A DNA stretch of 58,943 nt from Halanaerobium salsuginis (GTDB taxonomy: Bacteria > Bacillota > Halanaerobiia > Halanaerobiales > Halanaerobiaceae). Shown piece after piece: positions 42,495 through 50,160 of the stretch. The translations under genes were made by a program, and so were the position numbers. The DNA lies in the NCBI RefSeq assembly GCF_900114545.1, contig NZ_FOTI01000017.1, positions 1 through 58,943 of the forward strand, read 5' to 3'. A model generated the notes under the pieces. That model worked only from the letters and a program-made list of their open reading frames with translations, was not told where the DNA came from and ran no database searches. Position 1 is the first letter of the stretch; the number at the start of each line of letters is the position of its first letter.

Positions 42495-43502
42495 TTAAAG
42501 CTTTCTGGTAGAGTTCCTAATTATTAATTCAGTTTCTAAAATAATTGGTTCTACACCTGCTTCAGATTTACTAATCAAATCTAAAATCATATTTGCAGCT
42601 GCACTACCCATCGCTTCTTTTTTCTGGCAAACTGTCGTTAATCCCGGATTTAGATACTGACTAATTTCAATATCATCAAATCCAATTAAAGAAAAATCTG
42701 CTGGAACACTAAGTCCTCTAGCTTCAATTGCCTGCATAGCACCAATAGCAATTTCATCACCTTGACAAAATATAGCTGTTGGCTGTTCGGGCAGCTCTAG
42801 TATCTTCTGCATTGATTCATAGCCACCATTAACACTAAAATGTCCTTCTATAATCCAATCATCTCTAATCTTTAAGTTTTGAGCTGCCATCTCTAATTTA
42901 TAACCAATTAATCTTTCCCGAGTAGGTACTGTAATACTTTCCCCTGTAATAATAGCAATTTTTTGATGCCCCAGCTCTATTAAATGTCTAACAGCTTTAC
43001 GAGCCCCAATCTTATTATCAGAAATAACATAAGAAGAATTTTCTGTTACAATATCTAAATCAATAAAAACAGCTGGAAACTTAGCTTCCAGAAACTCAAC
43101 TAATTTCGGATCATCTTTAGGCATTCCCATTAAAATTGCTCCATCAACATTTCTGAATTCACATTTTTCTAAATAACTAAATTGATCTTCCCAATTAGTT
43201 GAAAATAGGATCATATCATAATTATTTTCTACCAGAGTTGTCTCTAGACCTGAAATTATCCCACGAAAAAAAGGATGTTTTAGTCCACTATCCTGATGAT
43301 CTTTAAAAAATAATCCAACTAAAAAAGATTTATTAGTTCTAAGAGACTGGGCATTTGCATTAGGACGATAATTAGTTTCTTCAATTATTTTTAATACTTT
43401 TGCTTTAGTAACTTCTCCTATATCATCATAACCATTCATTACCTTAGAAACTGTAGCAACAGATACTCCTGCCTTTTTTGCTATATCTTTTATTGTCAAC
43501 AT
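42495..43502 (-). CDS. LacI-family transcriptional regulator, target unknown
   Basis: About 335 residues. Helix-turn-helix LTIKDIAKKAGVSVATVSKVMNG, hinge NANAQSLRTNKSFLVGLFF, then a GalR-like effector domain (VISDNKIGARKAVRHLIELG, SLIGFDDIEISQ). Start taken as the ATG at 43500-43502 because LacI proteins begin just before the first helix and AAGGA lies ten bases upstream; an in-frame ATG at 43520 would add MKDWFK. It forms a single-gene unit closed by a terminator. A TTTAACT-N10-AGTTAAA repeat (43589-43612) upstream may be its operator. LacZ or the uronate genes are conceivable targets, but nothing ties it to either. Confidence 0.87.
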   Translation of the reverse strand: MLTIKDIAKKAGVSVATVSKVMNGYDDIGEVTKAKVLKIIEETNYRPNANAQSLRTNKSFLVGLFFKDHQDSGLKHPFFRGIISGLETTLVENNYDMILFSTNWEDQFSYLEKCEFRNVDGAILMGMPKDDPKLVEFLEAKFPAVFIDLDIVTENSSYVISDNKIGARKAVRHLIELGHQKIAIITGESITVPTRERLIGYKLEMAAQNLKIRDDWIIEGHFSVNGGYESMQKILELPEQPTAIFCQGDEIAIGAMQAIEARGLSVPADFSLIGFDDIEISQYLNPGLTTVCQKKEAMGSAAANMILDLISKSEAGVEPIILETELIIRNSTRKL

Positions 43503-43660
43503 TTTAAACCAGTCCTTCATCTTAATTTCTCATCTAACTTATTTTATCATTAATTTACTGAAAGTTACAACTTTTTCTTGTGTTATGATTTAACTTGCTG
43601 GATCTAGTTAAAGTATAATCAAAAAAGCATCTCTAAAATAATTTTAGAACCTAAAAAAAA

Positions 43661-43690
43661 TCTGCTGGCTAAAAATTTTTAGCCAGCAGA
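43661..43690 (-). terminator. Rho-independent terminator behind the nitroreductase gene
   Basis: A 30-bp perfect palindrome (half TCTGCTGGCTAAAAA), 30 bp behind the stop, followed by eight T on the minus strand. Confidence 0.9.
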
Positions 43691-43720
43691 CTTTAAATTA
43701 AATTAATTCTAACAAAATTA

Positions 43721-44320
43721 TTATTTATAAACTTTAACTCTTTCCTTAAGATCAACAAAATCCTTTGCATCAGGTTCTCCGTCCGGACTACCAAAAGGCA
43801 TCTGAGCTACAAAACGCCAGTTATCAGGAATATCCCATTCTGCTTTTACTTGCTCTTCAATTAATTCTGTATAATGCTGTAGTGATACACCTAGTCCTTC
43901 TGCTTCTAATAATGTCCAGATATTACACTGCAGCATACCACTGGCATGTTCTGACCAGACAGGAAAATTTTCTTTATAAAGTGGAAACTGTTCCTGTAGA
44001 GATTCCACAATAGATTTATCTTCATAAAATAAAATGGTTCCATAGCCACTCCGAAATCCAGCAATTTTCGCCTGACTTTGAGCAAAACTATCTGCTGGAA
44101 CAACTTCTTTTAAAGCAGCTTCTACAATATCCCAAAATTTAATATGCTGGTCACCAAATAATAAAATAATTCTACCAGTCTGGGAGTTAAATGCTGTTGG
44201 ATTATGTTTTACAGCATGATTAATTACCTCTTCTATTTTATCTTCTGAAATAATTTCTTCATCACTAATCTCATAATAACTTCTTCTATCAGCAATTGCT
44301 TGATAAATATCTTTTGCCAT
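43721..44320 (-). CDS. Nitroreductase-family oxidoreductase (Frm2/Hbn1-like)
   Basis: 199 residues, FMN-dependent nitroreductase fold. It opens IYQAIADRRSYYEIS; the HNPTAFNSQTGRIILLFGDQH block and QFPLYKENFPVWSEHASGMLQCNIWTLLEAEGLGVSLQHY are typical of the fatty-acid-repression-mutant-like subgroup. Likely a small NAD(P)H-linked flavoprotein for detoxification of quinones or nitro compounds; the physiological substrate is unknown. It follows wrbA across a GC-rich hairpin, suggesting a shared oxidative or electrophile response. ATG start with AGGAGG upstream. Confidence 0.88.
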   Translation of the reverse strand: MAKDIYQAIADRRSYYEISDEEIISEDKIEEVINHAVKHNPTAFNSQTGRIILLFGDQHIKFWDIVEAALKEVVPADSFAQSQAKIAGFRSGYGTILFYEDKSIVESLQEQFPLYKENFPVWSEHASGMLQCNIWTLLEAEGLGVSLQHYTELIEEQVKAEWDIPDNWRFVAQMPFGSPDGEPDAKDFVDLKERVKVYK

Positions 44321-44341
44321 AATTATTACCTCCTGATTATG

Positions 44342-44374
44342 TAAATCCCCTGCTTTTTATGTGCAGGGGATTTA
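44342..44374 (-). promoter_or_regulatory. Intercistronic stem-loop between wrbA and the nitroreductase gene
   Basis: TAAATCCCCTGC (44342-44353) pairs with GCAGGGGATTTA (44363-44374) over 12 bp. It is unusually GC-rich for this region, and on the minus strand is followed by CATAATCAGGAGG with no U-run. Likely processing, stabilising or attenuating element rather than a full terminator. Confidence 0.7.
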
Positions 44375-44407
44375 ACTGAACTTAATTAATTTATATTTTT
44401 TAATATT

Positions 44408-45034
44408 TTAATCAACATCTTTTAGCCCAGCAGCTACTTTAGCTACTCGAACTGCTAATTTTTTAGCCATTGATAGATCTTCTTCAACTGGAGTCTTACT
44501 ACCATCTGAACCTGCAATAGTTGAAGGTCCATAAGGTGAACCACCATGCAATTTATCAGACATTAACTCAGGGTTTTGTGAATAAGGAGATCCCACAAAA
44601 ATCATTCCAAAATGCAAAAGCGGGATTAGGGAAGCCAAGATAGTAGATTCCTGACCACCATGAACAGTATTACTACTGCTCATAATTCCTGTTGCTTTTC
44701 CCTCCAGAGAACCTCTGGACCATAATCCACCAGCTGTATCCATAAATTGTTTAACTTGAGCAGGCATATTACCAAAACGAGTAGGTATACCCCACACTAT
44801 TCCATCTGCCCATTCTAAGTCATCCAGGGTAACTTCTTTAATTTCTGACTGCTTTTCCTGAGCTGATAAGTAAGCATCCTGGCTAGACATTGCTTCTTTA
44901 GCAGCAGCTAATTCTGGAATTTTTCTTAGTTTAACTTCATAATCATCCATTTCACTAACTGAATCAGCAGCGGTCTGAGCCATTTTATGCATATGTCCAT
45001 ATGAACTATAATAAGTTACTAATAATTTAGTCAT
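44408..45034 (-). CDS. wrbA: WrbA-type NAD(P)H:quinone oxidoreductase
   Basis: 208 residues, flavodoxin-like. FMN-binding features: TYYSSYGHMHKMAQ (phosphate loop), PTRFGNMPAQVKQFMDTAGGLW and SSNTVHGGQESTILASLIPLLHFGM. WrbA performs two-electron reduction of quinones and avoids radical formation. In a probable anaerobe it would protect against redox-cycling compounds. It forms a unit with the nitroreductase gene (88 bp downstream). ATG start behind AGGGGGAAGAT. Confidence 0.93.
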   Translation of the reverse strand: MTKLLVTYYSSYGHMHKMAQTAADSVSEMDDYEVKLRKIPELAAAKEAMSSQDAYLSAQEKQSEIKEVTLDDLEWADGIVWGIPTRFGNMPAQVKQFMDTAGGLWSRGSLEGKATGIMSSSNTVHGGQESTILASLIPLLHFGMIFVGSPYSQNPELMSDKLHGGSPYGPSTIAGSDGSKTPVEEDLSMAKKLAVRVAKVAAGLKDVD

Positions 45035-45124
45035 TACTTATCTTCCCCCTCTAAATAAATTGAAATTTATGTTTAAAATAATTAAAATAGTTTCATAATT
45101 TTTTGAGTTCACTAAGCAAAACAT

Positions 45125-45316
45125 TTATTCTCTTGGGCAGGTATTAATTCCCAAAAATTTATACAGCAGACAGCTGCCTGAAAGACCTGTATAAAGAGGA
45201 ATTAAACCAATCAAGCCAAGGAAACGCCAGTTACTTTCCAAAAAGAAAATCATAGCCAGTAAAATAACCCCAACAACTAAGCGGATAATTCGATCAGTTT
45301 TACCAACATTTTTCAC
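45125..45316 (-). CDS. Small membrane protein, DUF2892 (YgaP transmembrane-like)
   Basis: 63 residues. KNVGKTDRIIRLVVGVILL opens the DUF2892 domain; two helices follow, ending GLSGSCLLYKFLGINTCPRE with two cysteines. The domain is often fused to rhodanese sulfurtransferase modules; here it stands alone. Function unknown. GTG start (45314-45316) behind AAGGGGGAAA. It lies between wrbA and the ABC transporter and is probably a separate small unit. Confidence 0.85.
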   Translation of the reverse strand: MKNVGKTDRIIRLVVGVILLAMIFFLESNWRFLGLIGLIPLYTGLSGSCLLYKFLGINTCPRE

Positions 45317-45418
45317 TTTTATTTCCCCCTTCTGTAAACTCTATTAAATTATTTACTATTTATAAATTATCAATTTAAAAATAAATTTACTGTATAATTC
45401 CTTACATTTAATAAAAAT

Positions 45419-46162
45419 TTAATTTACTTTCTGCCAGCTGCAAAATTTTATTTCTAAAAAATCTATTACTTTAAATAGGAAATAGCCAAGCAAACTAACA
45501 GCAATGATACCACAATACATTTTGGGATAATTAACCATTGACCAACTATTCATAATATAATAACCAATCCCATAATGAACAGCAAAATTTTCAGCAAAAA
45601 ACAGCACAGCTATACTGGTACCAACTGTAATGCGCAAAGCCGTCAAAATACCTGGCAAAATAGCTGGCAAAACAAGTTGAAAATAAATATCTTTACTTCC
45701 CATACCAAGTGAACGAGCAGAAGCAAAGTATTTACTATCTATATTCCTGACCCCATCTCTTGTTGTAACTATAATTTGAAAGATAATAATTGCAATCAAA
45801 ATAATAACTTTTGATAAGTTACCTAAACCAAAAAGCAGCATAAAAACTGGTAAAAAAGCTATTTTAGGAATAGGATAAAGCAAATAAATTAAAGGCGCTA
45901 AATATTTATCAATCCTTGTGTAAAGTCCGGTTAATACTCCTATACTTACTCCTAAAACAAGTGATATAATAACTGCTGATAAAATCCTGAAAATACTAAA
46001 TAAAAGATTGGGCAGCAGTTCTGGAACTAAGATTTTACTAAAAGTTACTGCAACTAATAATGGTGACGCAATAATATTAGAATCAAGCCAGAAATAAAGT
46101 ATAACCCAGCTAAAAAATACAAACACCAGGGCATAAAAAGTACTAAATTTACTTTGTTTCAT
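45419..46162 (-). CDS. ABC transporter permease (SsuC/TauC/ThiX type)
   Basis: About 247 residues, five to six helices, BPD_transp_1 domain. Family features: LLPNLLFSIFRILSAVIISLVLGVSIG and the EAA loop region FASARSLGMGSKDIYFQLVLPAILPGILTALR. Start set at the ATG at 46160-46162 (AGGTGA eight bases upstream), overlapping the ATPase gene by 14 bp; a GTG at 46174 is the alternative. It completes an ATPase/permease/binding protein set of the nitrate-sulfonate-taurine class. No sulfonate, nitrate or thiamine enzyme is linked, so the cargo is open. Confidence 0.9.
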   Translation of the reverse strand: MKQSKFSTFYALVFVFFSWVILYFWLDSNIIASPLLVAVTFSKILVPELLPNLLFSIFRILSAVIISLVLGVSIGVLTGLYTRIDKYLAPLIYLLYPIPKIAFLPVFMLLFGLGNLSKVIILIAIIIFQIIVTTRDGVRNIDSKYFASARSLGMGSKDIYFQLVLPAILPGILTALRITVGTSIAVLFFAENFAVHYGIGYYIMNSWSMVNYPKMYCGIIAVSLLGYFLFKVIDFLEIKFCSWQKVN

Positions 46163-46904
46163 ACGATAAATCACCTGCTGTTTTAAACTGCATTAGCTGT
46201 CTTAACTTTTTTTGAAGTAAGAAAAATTCTGCTTTTTCACGCAATTTTTCTTCACCAAAATACTGGTTATCTATTAATTTAATTACTTTACCAGCCTGCA
46301 TTACCATAATAGTTTGTCCCAAAAAAACAGCTTCTGCAATATCATGAGTTACAATAACAAAACTCAGCTTTTGCTGTTGGTGAATTTTTAAAATAAGATT
46401 TTGCATTTTTTCTCTTGTTAAAGCATCTAGAGCAGAAAAAGGTTCATCCATTAATAATAGATCTGGCTTTAAAACAAGAGCTCTTCCAATAGCTACTCGC
46501 TGTTTTTGTCCCCCACTTAACTCAGCTGGATAGTTATTAGCTAGCTCCTCTATTTTAAGATCTTTTAAAGTTTGTCCTACAATTTTGGTTATTTTATACT
46601 TTTCATAGCCCCTTATTTTAAGACCTAAAGTAAGATTTTTATAAACTGTTTTCCAGGGGAAAAGTCCATAGTCCTGCAAAATAACTCCAGTTTTCTCCCT
46701 AATCTGAGTTAAATTTTTCCCATTAATGGTTACTGCACCACTATCTGGTTTTTGCAAAGCTGCCAATAAATAAAGCAGTGTAGTTTTTCCACATCCAGAA
46801 GGACCAATTATAGCCAGACTTTTGCCCGCATTAAGTTCAAAATTAATTTCTTTAACTACTGTTTCTGCTTGATAGGCAAAAGTTAAATTTTCTACCTTAA
46901 TCAT
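46149..46904 (-). CDS. ABC transporter ATPase (SsuB/TauB type)
   Basis: 251 residues. Walker A GPSGCGKTT, Q-loop VILQDYGLFPWKTV, signature LSGGQKQRVAIGRAL, Walker B LLLMDEPFSALD and switch VTHD are all intact. The Q-loop DYGLFPWKTV and downstream length fit the nitrate/sulfonate/taurine subfamily. The ATG overlaps the stop of the binding-protein gene by four bases (ATGA) and its own 3' end overlaps the permease gene, so the three are tightly coupled. Confidence 0.94.
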   Translation of the reverse strand: MIKVENLTFAYQAETVVKEINFELNAGKSLAIIGPSGCGKTTLLYLLAALQKPDSGAVTINGKNLTQIREKTGVILQDYGLFPWKTVYKNLTLGLKIRGYEKYKITKIVGQTLKDLKIEELANNYPAELSGGQKQRVAIGRALVLKPDLLLMDEPFSALDALTREKMQNLILKIHQQQKLSFVIVTHDIAEAVFLGQTIMVMQAGKVIKLIDNQYFGEEKLREKAEFFLLQKKLRQLMQFKTAGDLSYETK

Positions 46905-47800
46905 TGCTCAAGATACTTCCTTTCAATAAGGTCTTCATAATTAAGTTCAATTTTACTATTATCTGTTTTCTCTATCCAGTTAATGATTTTAGTTAAATAA
47001 GCTTGACTGGGAACCCGGGCCAAATGATACTCAGGTAAAGCAATTAGAGGTTCAATTTTAGCTGGCAGACCCAGTTTTTCTACTAAAATTTTGCTGGCCA
47101 GACTATCATCCTGCTGAATATCTTTAACAGCATGGTTATAGGCTCTGTGAAAAGCTGCAATTGCTTTATCCTTTTTTTCCAGAGCTGTCTTGGTAAAAAT
47201 CATAGCCTCCGGCATATAATCATATTTATTTGCATAAACTCTTTTTTCCAAACCAGCCAGCTGAGCAGTAGAAGCAAGCGGTTCTGGAATAACAGCCATT
47301 TCTAGCTGACCAGACTTAACCATTTCTAAACGAGCCGGGATAGCGGAAATAAAGACTTTATTAAGTTTATATTTGTCAGCTAAAAATTGTTCTGAAAGAA
47401 AGTTAGAAACACTGACTTCCATCATTCCTACTTTAACTTGATCTTTTTCCTGAAATTCTTTACTAACTAAAATAGGAAAACTACCATCAGTACTAGTAGT
47501 TATTTTAACCGGAAAACCATTATTTACATTGTTAACAAAAGCAATTAAATCTGTCATTGCTCCATCAAGCTCATCACTTTGCAGAGCAGTTTGACGATTA
47601 ACAGCATTATTATAAATATCAATTTTAATTTTAAGCCCTTCAGCAGTAAAATACCCTTTTTCTGCTGCCAGCAAAATTGGGGCAGAATCTACAGCAGGCA
47701 TAATTCCTATTTTAAGTTCTAGCGGCTGTTCTGCTCCAGCTGGACTAACCAGAATAAAGATTAAACTTATTAATAATAAAAATACAAATTTTGCTTTCAT
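46901..47800 (-). CDS. ABC transporter substrate-binding protein (NMT1/SsuA-like)
   Basis: 299 residues from the ATG at 47798-47800, with GGAGGAA seven bases upstream; the signal peptide KAKFVFLLLISLIFILVSPAGA follows at once. An ATG at 47848 would add 16 residues in front of the signal. Family features: LKIGIMPAVDSAPILLAAEKGYFTAEGL and LDGAMTDLIAFVNNV. The related proteins bind nitrate, sulfonates, thiamine pyrimidine precursor or aromatic acids. No thiamine riboswitch is visible upstream. Divergent to the prenyltransferase gene, which may hint at a common pathway; cargo unknown. Confidence 0.88.
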   Translation of the reverse strand: MKAKFVFLLLISLIFILVSPAGAEQPLELKIGIMPAVDSAPILLAAEKGYFTAEGLKIKIDIYNNAVNRQTALQSDELDGAMTDLIAFVNNVNNGFPVKITTSTDGSFPILVSKEFQEKDQVKVGMMEVSVSNFLSEQFLADKYKLNKVFISAIPARLEMVKSGQLEMAVIPEPLASTAQLAGLEKRVYANKYDYMPEAMIFTKTALEKKDKAIAAFHRAYNHAVKDIQQDDSLASKILVEKLGLPAKIEPLIALPEYHLARVPSQAYLTKIINWIEKTDNSKIELNYEDLIERKYLEQ

Positions 47801-47852
47801 AAAATTATTCCTCCTTGGATTACTTAAATTACAAGTTATTTTATTCACTTAT

Positions 47853-47880
47853 ATTATATAGCCTTTGACTACTGTTTTAA
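47853..47880 (-). promoter_or_regulatory. Candidate promoter of the ABC operon
   Basis: On the minus strand TTAAAA (47875-47880) and a perfect TATAAT (47853-47858) are 16 bp apart, about 50 bp before the start of the binding-protein gene. The -35 is poor. Confidence 0.5.
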
Positions 47881-47896
47881 AGCTCAACTACTATTT

Positions 47897-47925
47897 TTGC
47901 ATTAAAATAATAAATATGGCATAAT
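47897..47925 (+). promoter_or_regulatory. Promoter of the prenyltransferase gene
   Basis: TTGCAT (47897-47902) and CATAAT (47920-47925) are separated by 17 bp on the plus strand, about 75 bp before the TTG start. Between this and the divergent promoter are two copies of ACTACT followed by a T-run (47868 and 47887), possibly a regulator site. Confidence 0.6.
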
Positions 47926-48003
47926 ATTTATGTTAAAATTAATAATAAAACTAGCTATATAAAAAAATAAGAACCTCGCCACTCTTTAATAAGGAGCATT
48001 AAA

Positions 48004-48900
48004 TTGACAAAATTAAAATTTTTTAAAGAAATTTGGAAAGCTTCGCGTCCACTTTCATTAACCTTAGCTTTTTATTCCACAACACTTGGTATGGCAATTG
48101 CCCATCTGGAAGAAAAACTTTTTACAGGTAGAACATATTTTGATATAAAATTGATTATTTTAGTTACCCTGGCTGGTATATTTGTTCAGACTGCTACTAA
48201 TTTTATTAATGATTATTTTGAATGTGAATATAAAAATTTACATTTCACAGGTAAAAAATATAATTTTTTTGGTCAAAAAAGAAACTATTTTGATATCTTA
48301 ATCTTTAATTTAGGTTTGCTATCTTTTTTAATTACTGCTCTGTTAGGACTCTGGATTATAAATTTATCAACGGGAAAACTCTTTACAATCGGTTTTTTAG
48401 GACTAATTGGAGGTTATGCTTATACAGGAGAGCCAATTGTTTATAAAAAAAGAGGTCTGGGAACCCCACTTTCTTTTGTTTTAATGGGACCCCTAATGAT
48501 AATGGGAACCTATTTAGTTTTTACTCAGCAATATTCGTGGCTACCATTAGTATTAGGACTGCCAATTAGTCTATTAATCCCCGTTCTAATGTTAAGCAAT
48601 GAATTACGTGATTTTGAGCGGGATAAAAGCCTGGGAATTAAGACTTTAACTGTCCGGATTGGTTTTAAAAATGCAAAACTTCTTTATTTAACTTTGCTCA
48701 GTAGTAGTTATCTATTAACTGTTATTTTTGTGCTAACTGGCTATTATCCAATCAGTACACTAAGTGTTGTTATAACTATTCCTCTAGCAGTTAAAGCTTT
48801 TAAAAATGTAGCCCAAGCCAGAAAAACTGGAGTTCCAGTTACTAATCAGCTGCACTTGAGTTTTGGCCTGCTACAATTATTAGCACTTTTTTTAGCATAA
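48004..48900 (+). CDS. UbiA-family prenyltransferase (MenA-like)
   Basis: 298 residues, about eight helices. First Asp-rich motif at about residue 67-75 (NFINDYFECEYKN, variant of NDxxDxxxD) and second at about 199-208 (NELRDFERDKSLGIKTLTVR). It opens with KASRPLSLTLAFYSTTLGMA as in MenA and related membrane prenyltransferases, which attach a polyprenyl chain to an aromatic or other acceptor. TTG start at 48004-48006 with AAGGAG nine bases upstream. It is the only complete plus-strand gene here. No other quinone-synthesis genes are nearby; the acceptor in a fermentative organism is unknown. Confidence 0.87.
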   Translation: MTKLKFFKEIWKASRPLSLTLAFYSTTLGMAIAHLEEKLFTGRTYFDIKLIILVTLAGIFVQTATNFINDYFECEYKNLHFTGKKYNFFGQKRNYFDILIFNLGLLSFLITALLGLWIINLSTGKLFTIGFLGLIGGYAYTGEPIVYKKRGLGTPLSFVLMGPLMIMGTYLVFTQQYSWLPLVLGLPISLLIPVLMLSNELRDFERDKSLGIKTLTVRIGFKNAKLLYLTLLSSSYLLTVIFVLTGYYPISTLSVVITIPLAVKAFKNVAQARKTGVPVTNQLHLSFGLLQLLALFLA

Positions 48901-48926
48901 ATTAAGCTTAGTTATAAGTCAAATTT

Positions 48927-48950
48927 AGTTATTTTACTAATAAAATAACT
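48927..48950. terminator. Stem-loop between the convergent prenyltransferase and DUF362 genes
   Basis: AGTTATTTTA (48927-48936) pairs perfectly with TAAAATAACT (48941-48950) around CTAA, between the two facing stop codons. It could serve both genes; the U-runs are short. Confidence 0.55.
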
Positions 48951-50054
48951 TTAATTAACTAGTTCAGCCTGCAAAAATTCAAGGATATCGCCGGCAGATG
49001 GGGGACAACCTGGCACAAATTTTTCTGCTTTACTGCAGCATGATCCAATTCCCAAGCCAGCTAACTGCTGTTTTTGGTAATCCTGACCTATTTTAATTGG
49101 CTTTCTGAGCTGATCTAATTTACCCTGTTGATCAATTCTTTTTAAAGCATGAATTAAACTACCATAGCAAGCTGAACAAGCAGAACCTGCTTTTACTTTA
49201 GCTGCCAAATTTTTTATTTTACCATCAGCTCGCAATTGAGTACTCTGATGATCTTGATTGAGCTCAATTACTTCAGCCTGCTCAAGCCTATTTGACCCCA
49301 CACCTAGCTTTGCAGCTAAAGTTATGTATTTTATTTCTGCTGGCTGATAGCCAAGCAGTCTAGCTGCATAGCTGTCAATTAAAACTGGATCATTTCCTAA
49401 CAAAATCCTATTCATCTGAACAGGGTTACCGCCTTCTTCAAAATCAAGATCGCCATAAATACCATCTACAATGATTAGATCTTGTTTTAAAACTTTATTT
49501 AAATAAGCTATTGGAGCATGCAGACCTTGCTGATGAAATTTTCTTTTCTCCCGATTTGAAATACAGCCTTTCATATTTTTTAAAGCACAAGTTATTTTAG
49601 TCTGACAATGACCTTTAAGAACAGGAAAATTAATAATATAATCTGCTTTAAGAGCTGTACTGGCTATTTCCATTTCATAATCTGCTATTTTAATTTTTTG
49701 ATAACTATCCTGCTGCAAATTAAAAAGAGGTAGCTGATAATGGTCGGCTAACTTCTGATAACCGCACACTTGAAAAGCTCTTGTCGTGTTAGCTCCTACC
49801 CAGGATCCTTCCATAATCATTAAATTATTAAAACCACGCAGCTGAAAATATTCTATTACACCAGCTACAATTTCTGGATCAGTAGTAGCTCCTTGCTCAG
49901 CTGGAGTAGCATTAATCAAGTTTGGTTTTAAAGCAATTAAATCAGATTTTTTTAATTGCTGTTCAGGTTTAACTGCTGCCAATATTTCTTTAACCAGCTT
50001 CTTGGCTTGATTACCATAACTAAGATAAATCTTATTATTTAAGCTAGTATTCAC
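48951..50054 (-). CDS. DUF362-domain protein with C-terminal cysteine cluster
   Basis: 367 residues. The DUF362 domain spans about 35-250 (SDLIALKPNLINATPAEQGATTDPEIVAGVIEYF, DYIINFPVLKGHCQTKITCALKNMKGCIS, IVDGIYGDLDFEEGGNPVQMNRILLGNDPVLID). The C-terminal part holds six clustered cysteines (CSACYGSL; GSCCSKAEKFVPGCPPS), suggesting a metal or Fe-S site, different from the usual 4Fe-4S ferredoxin appendage. Function of the family is largely unknown. GTG start at 50052-50054, AAAGGAG twelve bases upstream. It converges on the prenyltransferase gene. Confidence 0.85.
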   Translation of the reverse strand: MNTSLNNKIYLSYGNQAKKLVKEILAAVKPEQQLKKSDLIALKPNLINATPAEQGATTDPEIVAGVIEYFQLRGFNNLMIMEGSWVGANTTRAFQVCGYQKLADHYQLPLFNLQQDSYQKIKIADYEMEIASTALKADYIINFPVLKGHCQTKITCALKNMKGCISNREKRKFHQQGLHAPIAYLNKVLKQDLIIVDGIYGDLDFEEGGNPVQMNRILLGNDPVLIDSYAARLLGYQPAEIKYITLAAKLGVGSNRLEQAEVIELNQDHQSTQLRADGKIKNLAAKVKAGSACSACYGSLIHALKRIDQQGKLDQLRKPIKIGQDYQKQQLAGLGIGSCCSKAEKFVPGCPPSAGDILEFLQAELVN

Positions 50055-50160
50055 TTACTAGTCAATCTCCTTTCCTGAAAAAATTATCTTTATCAACCCT
50101 TACTAAATAAAACAAATTTATTTTACTTCTATTTTTTTATCTTTAATTTAACTAATTAAA

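Noticed and set aside
43589-43619. Plus-strand promoter TTGCTG/TATAAT upstream of the LacI gene
   Set aside because: The spacing is only 13 bp and no plus-strand gene follows; the overlapping inverted repeat is more likely an operator or chance.
47801-48003. Thiamine pyrophosphate riboswitch before the NMT1/SsuA-like binding-protein gene
   Set aside because: The conserved CUGAGA and related core elements are absent on either strand, so a thiamine role has no regulatory support.
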